Source: Hermodice carunculata
Taxonomy: Eukaryota; Annelida; Polychaeta; Eunicida; Amphinomidae
Reading direction: 5' to 3'
Length of the DNA stretch: 64,000 nt
Assembly: GCA_964020975.1 (NCBI GenBank)
Contig: OZ026613.1
Location: 60,517,668 to 60,581,667, forward strand
This document shows positions 38,607 through 49,443 of the stretch, piece after piece. The translations under genes were made by a program, and so were the position numbers. The notes beneath the pieces were generated by a model that saw only the letters and a list, made by a program, of their open reading frames with translations, was not told the DNA's origin and searched no databases. Every line of letters starts with the position of its first letter. Positions within the stretch are counted from its first letter, which is position 1.

Positions 38607-38669
38607 GATCATTGGAGCCATGCAGCATGAGAGAATATTGGAAATGTGCCAGCAAATTCATCCAGGGAG
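38607..38669 (+). CDS. DEG/ENaC channel, 63-base extracellular exon
   Basis: A small exon between ATATTTTTAG and GTAAGATT. Taking the single G left by the exon at 22,869, it reads GSLEPCSMREYWKCASKFIQ, matching the C-[ST]-x-x-E-Y-x-x-C-A stretch that in this family follows the C-x-C motif and precedes CPxxC. It is 21 codons long and keeps phase 1, so it passes the frame unchanged to the exon at 40,498 and could be skipped without a frameshift. Cysteine placement and phase fit make chance unlikely, although the exon is short. Confidence 0.75.
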
Positions 38670-39079
38670 GTAAGATTCATTTATAAGAATGAAGAGACAA
38701 AAATTGTTTCTTTAATTAAAACTTATATTAGCGCCTTTCTATGTTTTGCATTTCAGAGCAAAAAAAAACAACATAATATGTGAACATGCGCACTGGTCAA
38801 TTTTATAAGTGTGAGAACAATTGGGATCGCGAGCTTTTGAAGTGAACTGGAACAGCATTGAATGCTGAGACGCTACACGTCATTTACAAGAAGGGGTCTG
38901 ACAAAATCTCAACGTTGTGTGAGATTTAATGATCTCAAAAGTTATTCATCACTATTTCATACTGTCATATCGACAAAACATTGGATAATATACCGTTCTT
39001 GAAGCTGAAGTTATCAGCAATCTGACTCAATGAGTTACTACCATAGATATTTACTGTCACTGTGTGTCTGTTTTTTTAG

Positions 39080-40345
39080 CTCAGCTGATAATTCAGCTGA
39101 GCTTTCAGGAGGGTGAGGCATCCGTCGTCCGTCTGTCCCTCGTCCGTCCACAATTCACATTTTTCGACTTCTTCTCCAAAACCGCTGGCCAGATCCACTT
39201 CAAACCTGGTCCATTGATTTTTTAATTTTGATGATTTTTTTGTCCATTTTGGGGGGAAATCTTAAACTATATTTTTCTCCGAAATCGCTCGGCCAATTAC
39301 TTTGAAATTGTATAAGGACACTTCTGGGGACTCCAAGACCTTAAGTTGTTAGACAGCTGGCGCACCGATTTTTCCCCTATTTTTTTTAGAAATTTTGATG
39401 CGTTTATGGGGATGGCCCTCGATACAATGAACTCGACGCGACTATTATGGTATACACATATACCTCCATTGAACCATTCTCTATAGGAATGTGGATTTGG
39501 TGCAGTGGCTATGTGCCTTTCCAATTTTGGATTAGGTGGTTGGTGTCGAAGGTCACAAAATAAATAAGGATACTTGTGTTAAGTTTATGTGTATGTAGCT
39601 CCCTCCAAAACCTTTGACTGGAGCCTCTAGAAACTTGGTGTATATGTACCTGGAACACGTTTGTAACCAACCGACCGTCAGCGATGGCGCTTCATTTGTC
39701 TATTGAATTCTATATTTATATGACTCATTTGGGGGATTTATAAAAGACATTCTCTAAAAGGTTGGTCCAAGGCCACTGAAGGATGCAAGGTTACATCTAT
39801 GGGGCCCTCGTTCTTGAAGTAGTCATCGCAGTAATAAGTTAACCTCATTTTCAAGATCATAGGACAATTGTAAAAAACATAGTAATTGTAAAGTGATGCC
39901 CACAATATTTGAACTAGGTTTTTAAAATTGCGCCTAATTATGATACAAACCAAGTTAGAATAGAATTTTGGTTGTCTTGACAGAATAATGAAGGCCACAG
40001 GTTAGCTTTTGTGTATTTCATTTCAGGATGATAATTTAAGAACTATATGAGTTTGGGCTTTGATCTATAGACCAATGATGGTCATTTATATATGCCAATT
40101 TGCACTGCTACAAAACGACCTTGGAATGTCTAAACTCACATTTCAAGGTTACAGGTCTATTTTGTTTTTTCACCTTATAATTTCTTTGAGAGAGTACTTT
40201 GACATAATAGTCATTGAACGGATTAAGGTCCTCCATAAAGGCCGAGTTGAGACTAGCCATGGGTGACATTGAGTTGCGCTATAAGGTCACCCATATATGT
40301 ACATGCAATCCGAGTTGAGCACAAAACAACTACAGTCCTCTTGTT
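39080..40345 (+). repeat. Dispersed repeat of the CCAAAACCG type, copy 2
   Basis: Opens with AGCTCAGCTGATAATTCAGC and GTCCGTCTGTCC, then units carrying TTCTCCAAAACCGCTGG and TTCTCCGAAATCGCTCGG cores, ending near CCTCTTGTTTAACG as in the other copies. It is entirely intronic in the channel gene. Confidence 0.6.
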
Positions 40346-40497
40346 TAACGTCCAGTTTCAATTTCAAACTATGAATTGTGTGCTTTGAGAGGGGTGTTAT
40401 TTTTGTATTCATAAGATATATTTGTTTCATGACACATATTTGGGATGTGCAAAAAAGTCACATACTAATCGATGGGTTATTTCTTAATTACTTGTAG

Positions 40498-41464
40498 ATT
40501 CAACTCACGACTTGAGATACTATTGCCCACAGCAGTGCAGTAAAATATCATACGACTGGACACAAACAAAAAGACCTCTACCAGCAAAGGCAGTAGGCAG
40601 GACAATCGACACGAAAGGCTTGCGTCCAAAACTGCAATCAGATTTCAATAGGTCTGTGGTACTTTTAACAGATACAAAATATTCCAGTTACTCAGGCTAC
40701 TGGTTCTCATTTTATTATCTGATACGAGGCACTCGTCATATACATAAACTTAGTGTTGCACAAAAAAGGTATGCAGATATTGTTTTAAGGTTTTGGCAAG
40801 AAGTGGCTTCAAGACAGGATGTTGCCATGCAAAATATAATGGCAAATGATACTCTTCGGGAATATACATTTGCCTTCCAAATTGCTAACAGGGCAGCAAC
40901 AGGTGTCTTTGGGAATAAATATGTTGAGAAGTGGATACAGACCTTTAACGACATGTTAACAGCATATGTGAATTCATCATACAGTAGGAAAATATTCATG
41001 AAATCATTTAGGTCTGCAAAACCAATTATGTATCAGTATATAAGTTGGTTAAGACGTGCTGAGTGTGCGATTGGACCCTGGTTCTACGCCACCAAACAGC
41101 TGGTGGATTTCATCACAAACAGTGAAGTCGACAAAATATACATCCAAGGTTTGTCGTCGGTTCATTGGAATATGTCTGATTTAATCATTTTGCAAATGTT
41201 ACGAGATACCAACATTAAGTCCTGCATTGCACTTGCCGATACTGTGCCTTTCCGTACTGACCAAATTTCCAATGCCAGCTTTGTGTCAGCGATACTACGA
41301 TGTGAATCCGCATACTGGGCCAGTCTGCTCACTGAATTAAACAATAGAGATCTGCCACAGGATTTCTCTCAACATGCAACAAAGGTGGTAGAGCACTTCT
41401 ATAACCTTACAAAAGCAGTGAAAAATTATTACAAGTTCATTACGGTAAACAACAGGTTTATTCG
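40498..41464 (+). CDS. DEG/ENaC channel, large exon with an extra extracellular domain
   Basis: A 967-base exon between TTACTTGTAG and GTAAGTAT, open throughout (322 codons). It opens with RYYCPQQCSKISYDW, the family C-x-C-P-x-x-C...Y palm motif, and closes with YKFITVNNRFIR, leading into the pre-TM2 strand on the next exon. In ASICs and ENaCs these two landmarks are 35-40 residues apart. Here about 290 residues separate them. The extra part is predicted mostly helical by eye, has three cysteines (in AECAI, SCIAL, LRCES) and six N-glycosylation sequons (NRS, NDT, NSS, NMS, NAS, NLT), and has no transmembrane-length hydrophobic run. All this fits an extracellular insertion near the wrist. I do not recognise the inserted domain. 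Phases: enters after one base, leaves after two. Confidence 0.85.
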
Positions 41465-42248
41465 GTAAGTATACTTTATTATTTTGTGTAATTTCAAAAA
41501 TCTTGTCGGAACTGCCAGTAAGAAAAGGATAATGAATCACTTGTTGTGGCTGGGCAATTCAGTTTCCCTGATTCTGTACAGTTTTTTCAGACAAAACTGA
41601 GGAGACGTATGCTATTTCTCATAAAACTCTTAACTTCTTAAAAGTATACTTGCTCATGATTTGGGATCTTTTCGGTTAAATTAAGCTACATGAACATGCT
41701 ATAGGTAATGGAATATTGAAACACTTTATCTACTAAGCAGATGGACTACTGGGACACTATATCTGCCATGCAGTGGACGACTTGCACACAATACCAAGCA
41801 AGCTAAATAAAATCATTTTAAAATAATTTAATCTACCATGCTAATAGACTACTGGAACAGTGTGTCTATCATGCTAATGGACTAGCTGCTGGAACATTGC
41901 ATGTCCAGCCTGTTACCATAAAGCAGCTTCTTTGTCACTCAATGTATTTTATTCATTCTTTATTATTTATATATATTTTACACTGGTGACTTAGTTCATA
42001 CATATTTTATTTCAAAAACGATTGGGATTCAGACGAGGTCCACAGTACCCTTCTCCCTGGGGTAAAGAGAGGCCTTTCACGAGTGACCTATCTTTCTTCA
42101 TTTACGTTAACGCAAGAAACTGAACCTCCGGTTTTGCATACATACAGATTAATTTAGTTGATAAAATAAAGTAAACTTGAATCCCAAATCAACGGCTCAA
42201 ACTTAATAATAAATGAATGCATATTCCATATAATCATTTATTTTGCAG
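41465..42248 (+). other. Intron of the channel gene
   Basis: Bounded by GTAAGTAT and TTATTTTGCAG. Contains degenerate repeats of a CTACTGGGACA/CTACCATGC motif at about 41,730-41,900, with no coding. Confidence 0.6.
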
Positions 42249-42340
42249 CTTTAACTTCGTGGAGGTAAAAGTTTTCTTTCAAGCATTGAGTCGAACTGTT
42301 ATTCAACAAAGAGTGTCGTTTGATGGGTTAAGTCTCGTGG
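42249..42340 (+). CDS. DEG/ENaC channel, pre-TM2 exon
   Basis: A 92-base exon between TTTATTTTGCAG and GTAAGTAC. The first base completes an Arg codon from the exon before, and the rest reads FNFVEVKVFFQALSRTVIQQ and onward to SLV. This is the conserved strand E-N-x-L-x-L-x-[VI]-[YF]-F-E-x-L-x-Y-x-x-I-x-Q just before TM2 in ASICs, ENaCs and FMRFamide-gated channels, which couples ligand-domain movement to the gate. It ends in phase 1. Confidence 0.85.
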
Positions 42341-42539
42341 GTAAGTACAACATGACAAAAATCAGACCTGATACAAAGAGGTATACGTTTATAATATAGG
42401 ATGTATTGGCCTATTATAAAATGCAAACTTGTCAAGAATAGAAATATTTGATGTCATATTATCCAGGTCGGCTCATCGTCGTGAGTCCATATATGATGCA
42501 GAATCGTCTGTTGCCCGTTCATAATTGACATTTTTTTAT

Positions 42540-42880
42540 TGTCGTCCATTTGACCTTTCTTTCTCCAAAACCATTAACCAGATCCACTTCAAACTTACCG
42601 GGGCTCTGCATTTGCTTGATTTCTACTTAGAAGGTTTTTTTTTCAAATTGTCATGCTGCAGTGATTTTGCATCTTTATGTATTTTTTAATCATTTTTTTT
42701 GCAAAATCTTGAAAAAAATCCAAAACTGGTTGGGTAATTGCGTTTTGCAATTACCATTGCATAGGGTCACTTCTGGGGAACCTTAAACCCTAGTTTGTTC
42801 AACAATTCATGGGTGCTGCAATTTAACTGATTTTTAACGCATTTTGTGTGTTTTTGATATTTTCTACGTCTTCTTTAAAA
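42540..42880 (+). repeat. Dispersed repeat of the CCAAAACCG type, copy 3 (short)
   Basis: Single diverged unit with TTTCTCCAAAACCATTAACC and CACTTCTGGGGAACC, matching copy 2. Confidence 0.5.
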
Positions 42881-43039
42881 GCGTATTTCAGATCGATCTG
42901 ACCTGACGTAAATGTAGCTTGTGAAGGATTTGGTCACTTGGTGGTGATACTCTGGATCCCTTATCTTTAACGAAGTGTTCAACTCTGATACTTGTTGGTT
43001 AATGCATGGATTTCTGTTGATCACTGTATGCAAGTTCGC

Positions 43040-44035
43040 AGCCTGTGGTACCAGCTCGATGGCTGCGACACTGTTATACTTGATGCACAAACAGTAAAAT
43101 TAAGATAATAGAAATGAAAAAGATTCAGTCAATATTATGCTGTATATATTAATACAAGGGCTTTTAATCACTGAATACATCACGCTTCCCTCTGAAGCCC
43201 ACTCGCCTATACATAATATACACTACTTTCCCTGGGCATTCTCCATTTATACAGCAATTCACTTTTTTCACTCAGATAACTCTTGCATTAAAACGAGTGG
43301 CAGCAGGATCACTCTTTTTGAAGTTATCATTTCAGATATCCTACATGCAATAACTAGTGTAATCAAAAGGTTTTTCTGTCTCTGACTATGTGACGACCAG
43401 TAATATTTACCTGGTTTACTGTGATCACAGAGAACCGGGATTCTTTAATGCTTTGATTCTGTTGTTAGCACCGCAAAACGGTTTCAACATGCTCGTTAAG
43501 AGACTCATACTGCCCGGTGGAGGTGCCAATAGAAATTTGTCCAATGGAAAAAAAAAAACAAGCAAAGTCGTGGAGTCTCAGGGAATTGTGCCATTTATTT
43601 GGTTTATGTATTGATACAGCAGAGAGTGTACGGCCTTGTAATTATTATCTGGGACTGGTGGGATACCATAAACTCGTAATAGTTTCCGCACTGATGGATA
43701 ATGTAATTAATAGCTCCTAGTGAGGTGTCCATTAATAAATATAGTGTACATTTGCGAAAAGTATGAAGCTGGTATTTTTATTAGCGTTCTTGACGTGGCC
43801 TATCATTTTTCTTCATGACTTATGTAAAGTCTTTACATCCAAATACGCCCTAGTCTTTAAATCCAAATACCCCTATTCTAAACACGTATTCCATGAATAA
43901 TGTTCTCAGTTGGGCTTATTTCGGCTTTTATTAGCAAGCACATTTTTCCCGCAATATGAAATCCTATAACCGTTTCCATACTCTTTGACTCTTGGGAAGA
44001 AACCACCATTATAGTTACTATATATTCTGTATTAG
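43040..44035. repeat. Duplicated blocks 1-3, copy in the channel gene intron
   Basis: Block 1 (43,040-43,370) matches 56,135-56,465; block 2 (43,390-43,840) matches 59,425-59,840; block 3 (43,850-44,035) matches 60,675-60,850. Order and strand are the same. Examples are ACACCGCAAAACGGTTTCAA-type and TTCCCGCAATATGAAAT stretches. Similarity by eye is about 80-85 percent. Frames are not kept between copies. Confidence 0.7.
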
Positions 44036-44039
44036 TCTA

Positions 44040-44199
44040 TTAGTAGCCAATCAGCTGTCTCTATTTGTACCACGTGCCTTCCCTGTAAATGTCATATTGC
44101 ATGGATCGTTATATTGGACAGCTCGAGGGAATCCCCGTGCGCGCGTGACGTCATAATGTAAATGACGTTCACTGGGGCTTTTCCCTAGCTTCAGGCAAA
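44040..44199 (+). promoter_or_regulatory. Putative promoter of the Crypton-like gene, with CRE
   Basis: The 160 bases before the ATG at 44,200 contain CCAAT (44,047-44,051), an E-box CACGTG (44,071-44,076), a local GC-rich stretch GTGCGCGCG and a full cyclic-AMP response element TGACGTCA (44,146-44,153), then GCAAAATGGCG as start context. This GC content and site density are unlike the AT-rich surroundings. Confidence 0.45.
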
Positions 44200-44980
44200 A
44201 TGGCGAAGTCAACCAAGTCGAACGCTGCGTCGTCTGCTCGACCAAAAAATGGAACCAAAGGGGTGCGATTTGCTTGTAATACAGACAGAGAGCTAGACAA
44301 TATTATGCAAGAGAAAGATACCATGAATGCCATGAAGGCGACAGAAGCAGCTATATCGTTGCTTAAGTGTTATATGGATGTGAATCAGACAAACATTAAA
44401 GAGTGTGACATCGACCTTGACTTGGCAGACAAGGCGTCGTTTCAATTGAAAAACTCTTATACCGATTCTATGCTGATGTGAGAAAAGTAGGCGGCGAACT
44501 TTATAAAAAGACAGCGTTCATGGCAAAGAAATATGGGATAAATAGGTACTTGCAAGATGTTTGGCAAAAAGCAGGTAAAGGTCCTATCGATATAGTTAGA
44601 GATATTGAATTCAAGAAATCCAATGACATGTTTTCTTCCATGATGAAAAAACTGAAGAAGGAGGGAAAGGCTGATATCGAACATTACCCACCACTGGAGT
44701 TAGAAGACCTTCACGAAATGGCCAAATATTTTAATGAGAAATCTCGAGAGAGTCCTGTTACTCTGCAACAAAGAGTTTTTGTTTACATTTTGTCCATTTT
44801 GCTGGGCGTGGTCGGGAAAACATACACCAAATGAAAATATCTGACTTTGCCGTGATCAGAGATTCTAATGGAGATATGTATCTATACAAAGTATTGGATG
44901 AACAAACCAATAATCATTCAGATGATACTGATGTGAAACTGGCGCGGATGTATGGAAACAAAAGTAAGGAAAAGACATAA
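44200..44980 (+). pseudogene. Crypton-type tyrosine recombinase gene (KIAA1958/ZMYM-like domain), partial
   Basis: Three consecutive frames give one recognisable protein related to Crypton DNA-transposon recombinases and their domesticated relatives: an N-terminal helical part (KATEAAISLLKCYMDV), a core-binding domain (RKVGGELYKKTAFMAKKYGI; DIVRDIEFKKSNDMF; KKLKKEG), then RGRENIHQMKISDFAV, the first catalytic-Arg box, and YKVLDEQTNNH. The His/Arg box and nucleophilic Tyr are absent, so the catalytic domain is cut short. It stops at 44,978-44,980, with a GTAAGG donor-like site at 44,964 that could lead to a lost or unseen exon. The frame changes near 44,470 and near 44,810. It lies inside the last intron of the channel gene and is missing from the duplicate copy at 60.9-61.9 kb. 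Confidence 0.7.
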
Positions 44981-45119
44981 ATAATTGAAAAACAAACAAA
45001 ACAAAACATACACCCACCACTCCCAAAATTCCAGTAGCCTGTAGACGTCCCTGTATGTTTGTGTATGTTTAAAGAGTGATTAGACTTGATATATACAACA
45101 GCAGCTTTCTGTACAACTA

Positions 45120-45313
45120 GTTTCATTTTTAAACGATAGATACAGTTATGAGTGGATTGGTCTTTGTTTAGTAACGCAGAAACATATACACTTTGGACGA
45201 AATGTTTCGGACTCTGAACATCCAGACAGTACTACCATATATTAGTTTGCCATGTTTTTATTTTATCAGCCAGTTGTGAAAACAGCATTCACATCGTTTC
45301 GGGGTTTTTTTTG

Positions 45314-45344
<31 letters not shown>

Positions 45345-45830
45345 TTTGTTTTTTGTTTTTTTTTTTTCGTTTTTTGTTTGTTTGTTGTTGTTTTTTTTTT
45401 GCAACCCATGCGGAGTAAGTCTAGCATTTGCGTGAAGAATCCTGCTCGATGTTTGACAGTTATTTACGCTCACAATCACATGAGTTACAGTTCTATGTCT
45501 AGTTCATTTTATTGTGTGTTACCTGCCTCTTATGGTTATTGATGGTTTATATGTGCAAGGTTGAGGTAATGAAGACAATTTGTAAGGTTGGGATGACTAG
45601 TTTAAAACCACCAGTTGCCTTTTTAGGGTTACTGCCTGTCTCAAGACAGGGGTGATTTTTTTTCACAGTGGTGTTGAGAGTTGAGTGTTGGTGTTTTGGT
45701 AATTCTTAAATCTCTGTCTGTCTTCAAGTTTGGTGTTATTGTTGGGTTGACCTTTATGAATGTGGGTAATGTTTTTCTGAAGTATTTGTTTCTTTTTCAA
45801 ACGCTTTTTTTGCATTTGAGAGTTAAATAT
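45120..45830. repeat. Duplicated blocks 4-5, copy in the channel gene intron
   Basis: Block 4 (45,120-45,300) matches 61,935-62,125 (GTCTTTGTTTAGT, CCAGACAGTACT). Block 5 (45,400-45,830) matches 63,545-64,000 (CTGCTCGATGTTTGACA, TTTAAAACCACCAGTTGC). A TTTTG/T-rich tract at 45,302-45,398 separates them. Block 5 also has a third copy at 11.5 kb. Confidence 0.7.
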
Positions 45831-46145
45831 GTTTACATGAACAAAAAGATGTCATTCACAGTTAAAATGAGACGCCTCTGCTTGATATACAGGAATGTAT
45901 AATATGCGTCATATTTGTTGAGGAAATGAGAGTACGGAAGCCGGCGAGGCCATGTATAAAGTCTGTGAACGCTAGCTATCGGAGACTTCTAGTTTTTGCT
46001 GGAACAGCAATGATGCAAGATTCTAGGTGTTATATCTGGACTCAGGCAAGAGTGCAAAGTATACTTTCTGAGACCAACCTATTGGAACGCGTTGGCGGTA
46101 ATTTAATTTTACTGTGTTTAAGAGTACCATGGTTTCACTTTGCAG

Positions 46146-46336
46146 CACAAGTTGGAGGATACATGGGCATGTTGGTCGGAGCCAGTTTGCTTACTGTGTT
46201 TGAATTTCTCGATTTGGTCATCTGTCGCCGTTTCTTGGGTAGCACGAGAGCATATGAGAAAGAACGTACGCAGGACAAAACGCAACAGAAAAGCTGTGAA
46301 AAAATGGAAGTTATTGAGGACCATGACGGTTGGTAA
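46146..46336 (+). CDS. DEG/ENaC channel, TM2 and C-terminal exon
   Basis: The exon follows GGTTTCACTTTGCAG. With the G from the exon ending at 42,340 it reads AQVGGYMGMLVGASLLTVFE and then FLDLVICRRF. GG-x-x-G-x-x-[VI]-G-A-S-x-L-T-x-x-E-x-x-D is the pore-lining TM2 of DEG/ENaC channels. GAS is the selectivity filter, and the E and D near the inner end are conserved. A tail of about 35 charged residues follows, ending DHDGW and TAA at 46,334-46,336. The stop overlaps a perfect donor (TG|GTAAGC), so a longer spliced C-terminus is possible. A candidate poly(A) signal AATAAA lies at 46,995-47,000. Confidence 0.88.
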
Positions 46337-47680
46337 GCAAGATAGGATAGCCATGGTGGCTCCATTTCAGGATCAACGAGTCCGGACGAATAACTCAAAA
46401 GCACATATTGTACCAGTGGAATAGTTCTCTATAACCTATTATTTGGCACTTTTGGTCTACGTCTTGGGTGATCTATGACAGTGAAAACAGAAATAGTAAT
46501 GGAAGTACCATTTCATAATAATACGAGATAAAAAAAATACTTTAAACCCACCATGCCAGTATAATTGAAACATCAATGTACGTGCCTATGTGCACTCCAA
46601 ACAAAATGTATTTTTGTATAACATATTGGGCTACATTGACATTTTATTGTCAATTCAACTAGTACGTACTGCGCTTTCAGACCTTCTTCAAAACAAACAT
46701 TTATCACATATATAGCATATTGAGCATGTATGTTTCATTATTGGTATGCATAATGATAGAGTATGTTATAAACATTTCCCACTTGACATACACTAAACCA
46801 TGTTTAGATTCTTAAATGACTACATGACTGCACATAACTGTACATGAGTTTTTTCCCCCACGATATTGGTGCTATGTTTAATTTGCGATATGGATGCATT
46901 CAGCAAATTGCCGTCAGTATATGTTATCAAACAACAAGTGTACAGATATTTTAGGTGTTGCTAGAACAACCACCTCCACCCTATCAAAAATAGTAATAAA
47001 GCAATTCAAAATGGCTTAGAGACAGGAGAAGTGCAAGACGGACATTCTGAAAATCTTGGTGCTGATCCTCGTCAATGGGGTAACGGGGAAGCTGCCAGTT
47101 CAGTTCCAGAGCAATGTGTCAATTCCATAGGAGGACATGACAAATTCTTTTTATTTATCATTCTCATTCATCGATTATTTATGTGCCAACGGGACATAAG
47201 ACATATATTATAGACTCTACAATATACTCTATAATACAGGTTTTTTAGTGGCAGGTAGTGGCTTGCATAGCCTATTTTGATACACAAACATTTCGCTGCA
47301 AGCAAGCAGTAAGAAGAATACAGCAACTTAGCTGGGAATAAAAATACAATTTGTTCAAGATAGATGTACATGTTCCTCTTTCAATTTCACGCAGTATTAT
47401 CTTGTCCACTAGCAAATTGAAGCAACATAGCAATGCAGACCTCATTCTGTAACAACTATCCTTTTATCAACGTAAGTGCTGGTTCACAATTTGTGTAGAC
47501 AACCTGTATTTCCTTTTGATGAGTCTGGTATGACTATGCTAACGAAAGATTGAAATGATTAACTTAAGATAGCATTAGCTGGTGCATTTTTTTCAACAAA
47601 CAGAAGAACTTTAAGACTAGAACAAATCGCAATCTAGGTCAGCATCTTTAGAGCGCCGCACGGCTTATGCGTTTTCAATT
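46337..47680 (+). other. 3' UTR and downstream sequence
   Basis: Probable 3' untranslated region up to the AATAAA at 46,995, then sequence without a recognised feature. After TATTTTAG at 46,949-46,954 a short frame encodes LEQPPPPYQK and stops. It contains a PPxY motif of the kind that binds Nedd4 ligases in ENaC tails, but its phase does not fit the donor at 46,333. Confidence 0.4.
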
Positions 47681-47689
47681 ACTTAACTT

Positions 47690-48129
47690 CACAGTGGAAA
47701 GGAGGCTCACTGATTGGACTGCTGTGTCGGTGTAGCCCGGGGAAAGAGACCAGTGACAACATTAACAAAGACGACCATGTTGACTGTGCAAATGTGAGCA
47801 AAGCTGTGTCAAAGGATGCTTTTGTCGTCAAGCCAAGCACTGGAGGAGAAAATGGCAAAAGTACAGCAGGGTCTGATTTTGGATAAAAAAAAGAGGAGTT
47901 CAACATCCTCCAAGCCATAATCAATAGGCTCGGGACACAGCCTCCAAATCAAACCACAGAACAGGCACAAATGCCCAATCTGCCCCCACCTCCACTTAAT
48001 ACAGCCAAGACAGTGACCGGTAGTAGTCATGACAACAAGAAAGAATCAAGTATATTGCTCGATCTGCCACCACCACCACCACATGGGCCAACTAGAACAT
48101 ATCGTCTTAATCAAGTAGTTACATTCATA
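47690..48129 (+). other. Coding-like proline-rich segment split by the Tc1 insertion
   Basis: One frame reads, with a single stop, through SKDAFVVKPSTGGENGK, INRLGTQPPNQ, NLPPPPLNT and LDLPPPPPHGPTRTYRL up to the transposon. On the far side (49,700-49,960) another frame reads EKPRLIIFGSSNMPGMARH and continues to about 49,960. Together they may be remains of a host gene or of another element's first open frame. I do not recognise the family. Confidence 0.3.
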
Positions 48130-48131
48130 TA

Positions 48132-48158
48132 CTGAACCCCAATGAAAAGTATCCACAT
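48132..48158 (+). repeat. Left terminal inverted repeat of the Tc1 element
   Basis: Starts CTGAACCCCAATGAAAAG and ends ATCCACAT. It is identical to the inverse complement of the right end. Confidence 0.93.
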
Positions 48159-48423
48159 AAAAAAATTAACACATTAATTTGGTAAGTTACTAAGTACTGT
48201 GTGTGCATATATGCATGGTTTGGAGCCTACATCAGGGTCATTCAGGACAACTTTTTAACTTTTGCTGGGTTGTTACATAATGCATGTGACTTTTGTGCAC
48301 CGAATATGGCTTCTGACCACCACTCCTATTGGATGGCTAAAATGACCTGATGTTTTCAGTGGCTTTAAAAAGGGATGTTCAGCCAAGAAAAAAGCCAGTG
48401 GTCTCAGGTGTGTTGAGGCGATC

Positions 48424-49443
48424 ATGCCGCGTCTGAGCCAAGGTCAAAGACACCATGCTTTGGGGCTTGCAGAGGGTGGAGTCCCAATCACTCAAATCGC
48501 ACAAAGAATGGGGTGTACTCGGCGCACCATCCAACGACTAATTGAACGGCAACAAGAAACTGGATCCGTAGATGATCGGCCTAGGCCTGGCCGAGAAAGA
48601 GTGACAACACCTGGCCAAGACCGTCACATCCGGCTGATGCACCTGCGAGACCGTTTCCGTACAGCAGCCCAAACAGCCCGTGAGACTCAAGGGGTGAATC
48701 ACCGTCCTGTCAGTAGTTCTACTGTGGAGAGGCGACTGAGGAGCAGTGGCCTAACAGCCAGAAGACCTTACAGGGGTAACCTGCTGACCCAACCCAGAAG
48801 AGAAAGACGACTGCAGTGGTGTAGAGCACACTCCAGGTGGACTCGCCAGCAGTGGAATACCGTCCTTTTTACTGACGAGTCCCGTTTTTGTGTCAGCAGA
48901 GCAGATGGCAGAGAACGTGTGTGGCGCCGGACTGGGGAGAGATATGCAGATGCCTGTGTCCGTCAGGCAGATCGATGGGGTGGACCCTCTGTCATGGTGT
49001 GGGCAGGCATCAGCAACCGCTACCGGACACCCCTAGTGGTCATTCAAGGGATCCTCAATGCTAGGCGGTACATTGATGAGGTGCTGGAGCCGCACATGGT
49101 CCCATTTATGGAGCAGCATCAAGATCTGGCGATCTTTCAGCAGGACAATGCACGTGCACACTCTGCAAGATTAACAATGAACTTTCTCAATGAGAACAAC
49201 ATCAATGTCATGGAATGGCCAGCGTTCTCACCCGATCTGAGCCCTATTGAACATTTGTGGGATCAGTTAGGCCAAGGTATTCAACGGAGGACACCTAGGC
49301 CTACTACCCGAAACCAGCTGATCCAAGCTCTGCAGGAAGAATGGAATAATGTTCCCCAACACAGAATTCAAACCCTGGTCAGCAGTATGCGCCGCAGATG
49401 TATAGCATGTGTTGATGCTCGAGGTGGCCACATCCCATATTGA
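48424..49443 (+). CDS. Tc1 family transposase (DD34E), intact
   Basis: The protein is 339 residues, the normal length for Tc1 transposases, which cut out the element at its inverted ends and insert it at TA. Residues 1-110 hold two helix-turn-helix DNA-binding motifs (ITQIAQRMGCTRRTIQRL; VSSSTVERRLRSSGLTARRP) joined by an AT-hook-like RPRPGRERV. The catalytic triad is visible: D151 in LFTDESRF, D241 in QQDNARAH and E276 in SPDLSPIEHLW, with 34 residues between the last two. All three are present and there is no stop or frameshift. The ATG is the first in frame after the left repeat, in the context GCGATCATG. A short 3' leader with AATAAA at 49,606 precedes the right repeat. It is likely functional or very recently so. 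Confidence 0.95.
   Translation: MPRLSQGQRHHALGLAEGGVPITQIAQRMGCTRRTIQRLIERQQETGSVDDRPRPGRERVTTPGQDRHIRLMHLRDRFRTAAQTARETQGVNHRPVSSSTVERRLRSSGLTARRPYRGNLLTQPRRERRLQWCRAHSRWTRQQWNTVLFTDESRFCVSRADGRERVWRRTGERYADACVRQADRWGGPSVMVWAGISNRYRTPLVVIQGILNARRYIDEVLEPHMVPFMEQHQDLAIFQQDNARAHSARLTMNFLNENNINVMEWPAFSPDLSPIEHLWDQLGQGIQRRTPRPTTRNQLIQALQEEWNNVPQHRIQTLVSSMRRRCIACVDARGGHIPY

Noticed and set aside
45926-46145. Open frame continuing upstream of the TM2 exon
   Set aside because: It is intronic read-through: the acceptor at 46,144-46,145 and the phase of the previous exon set the true start.
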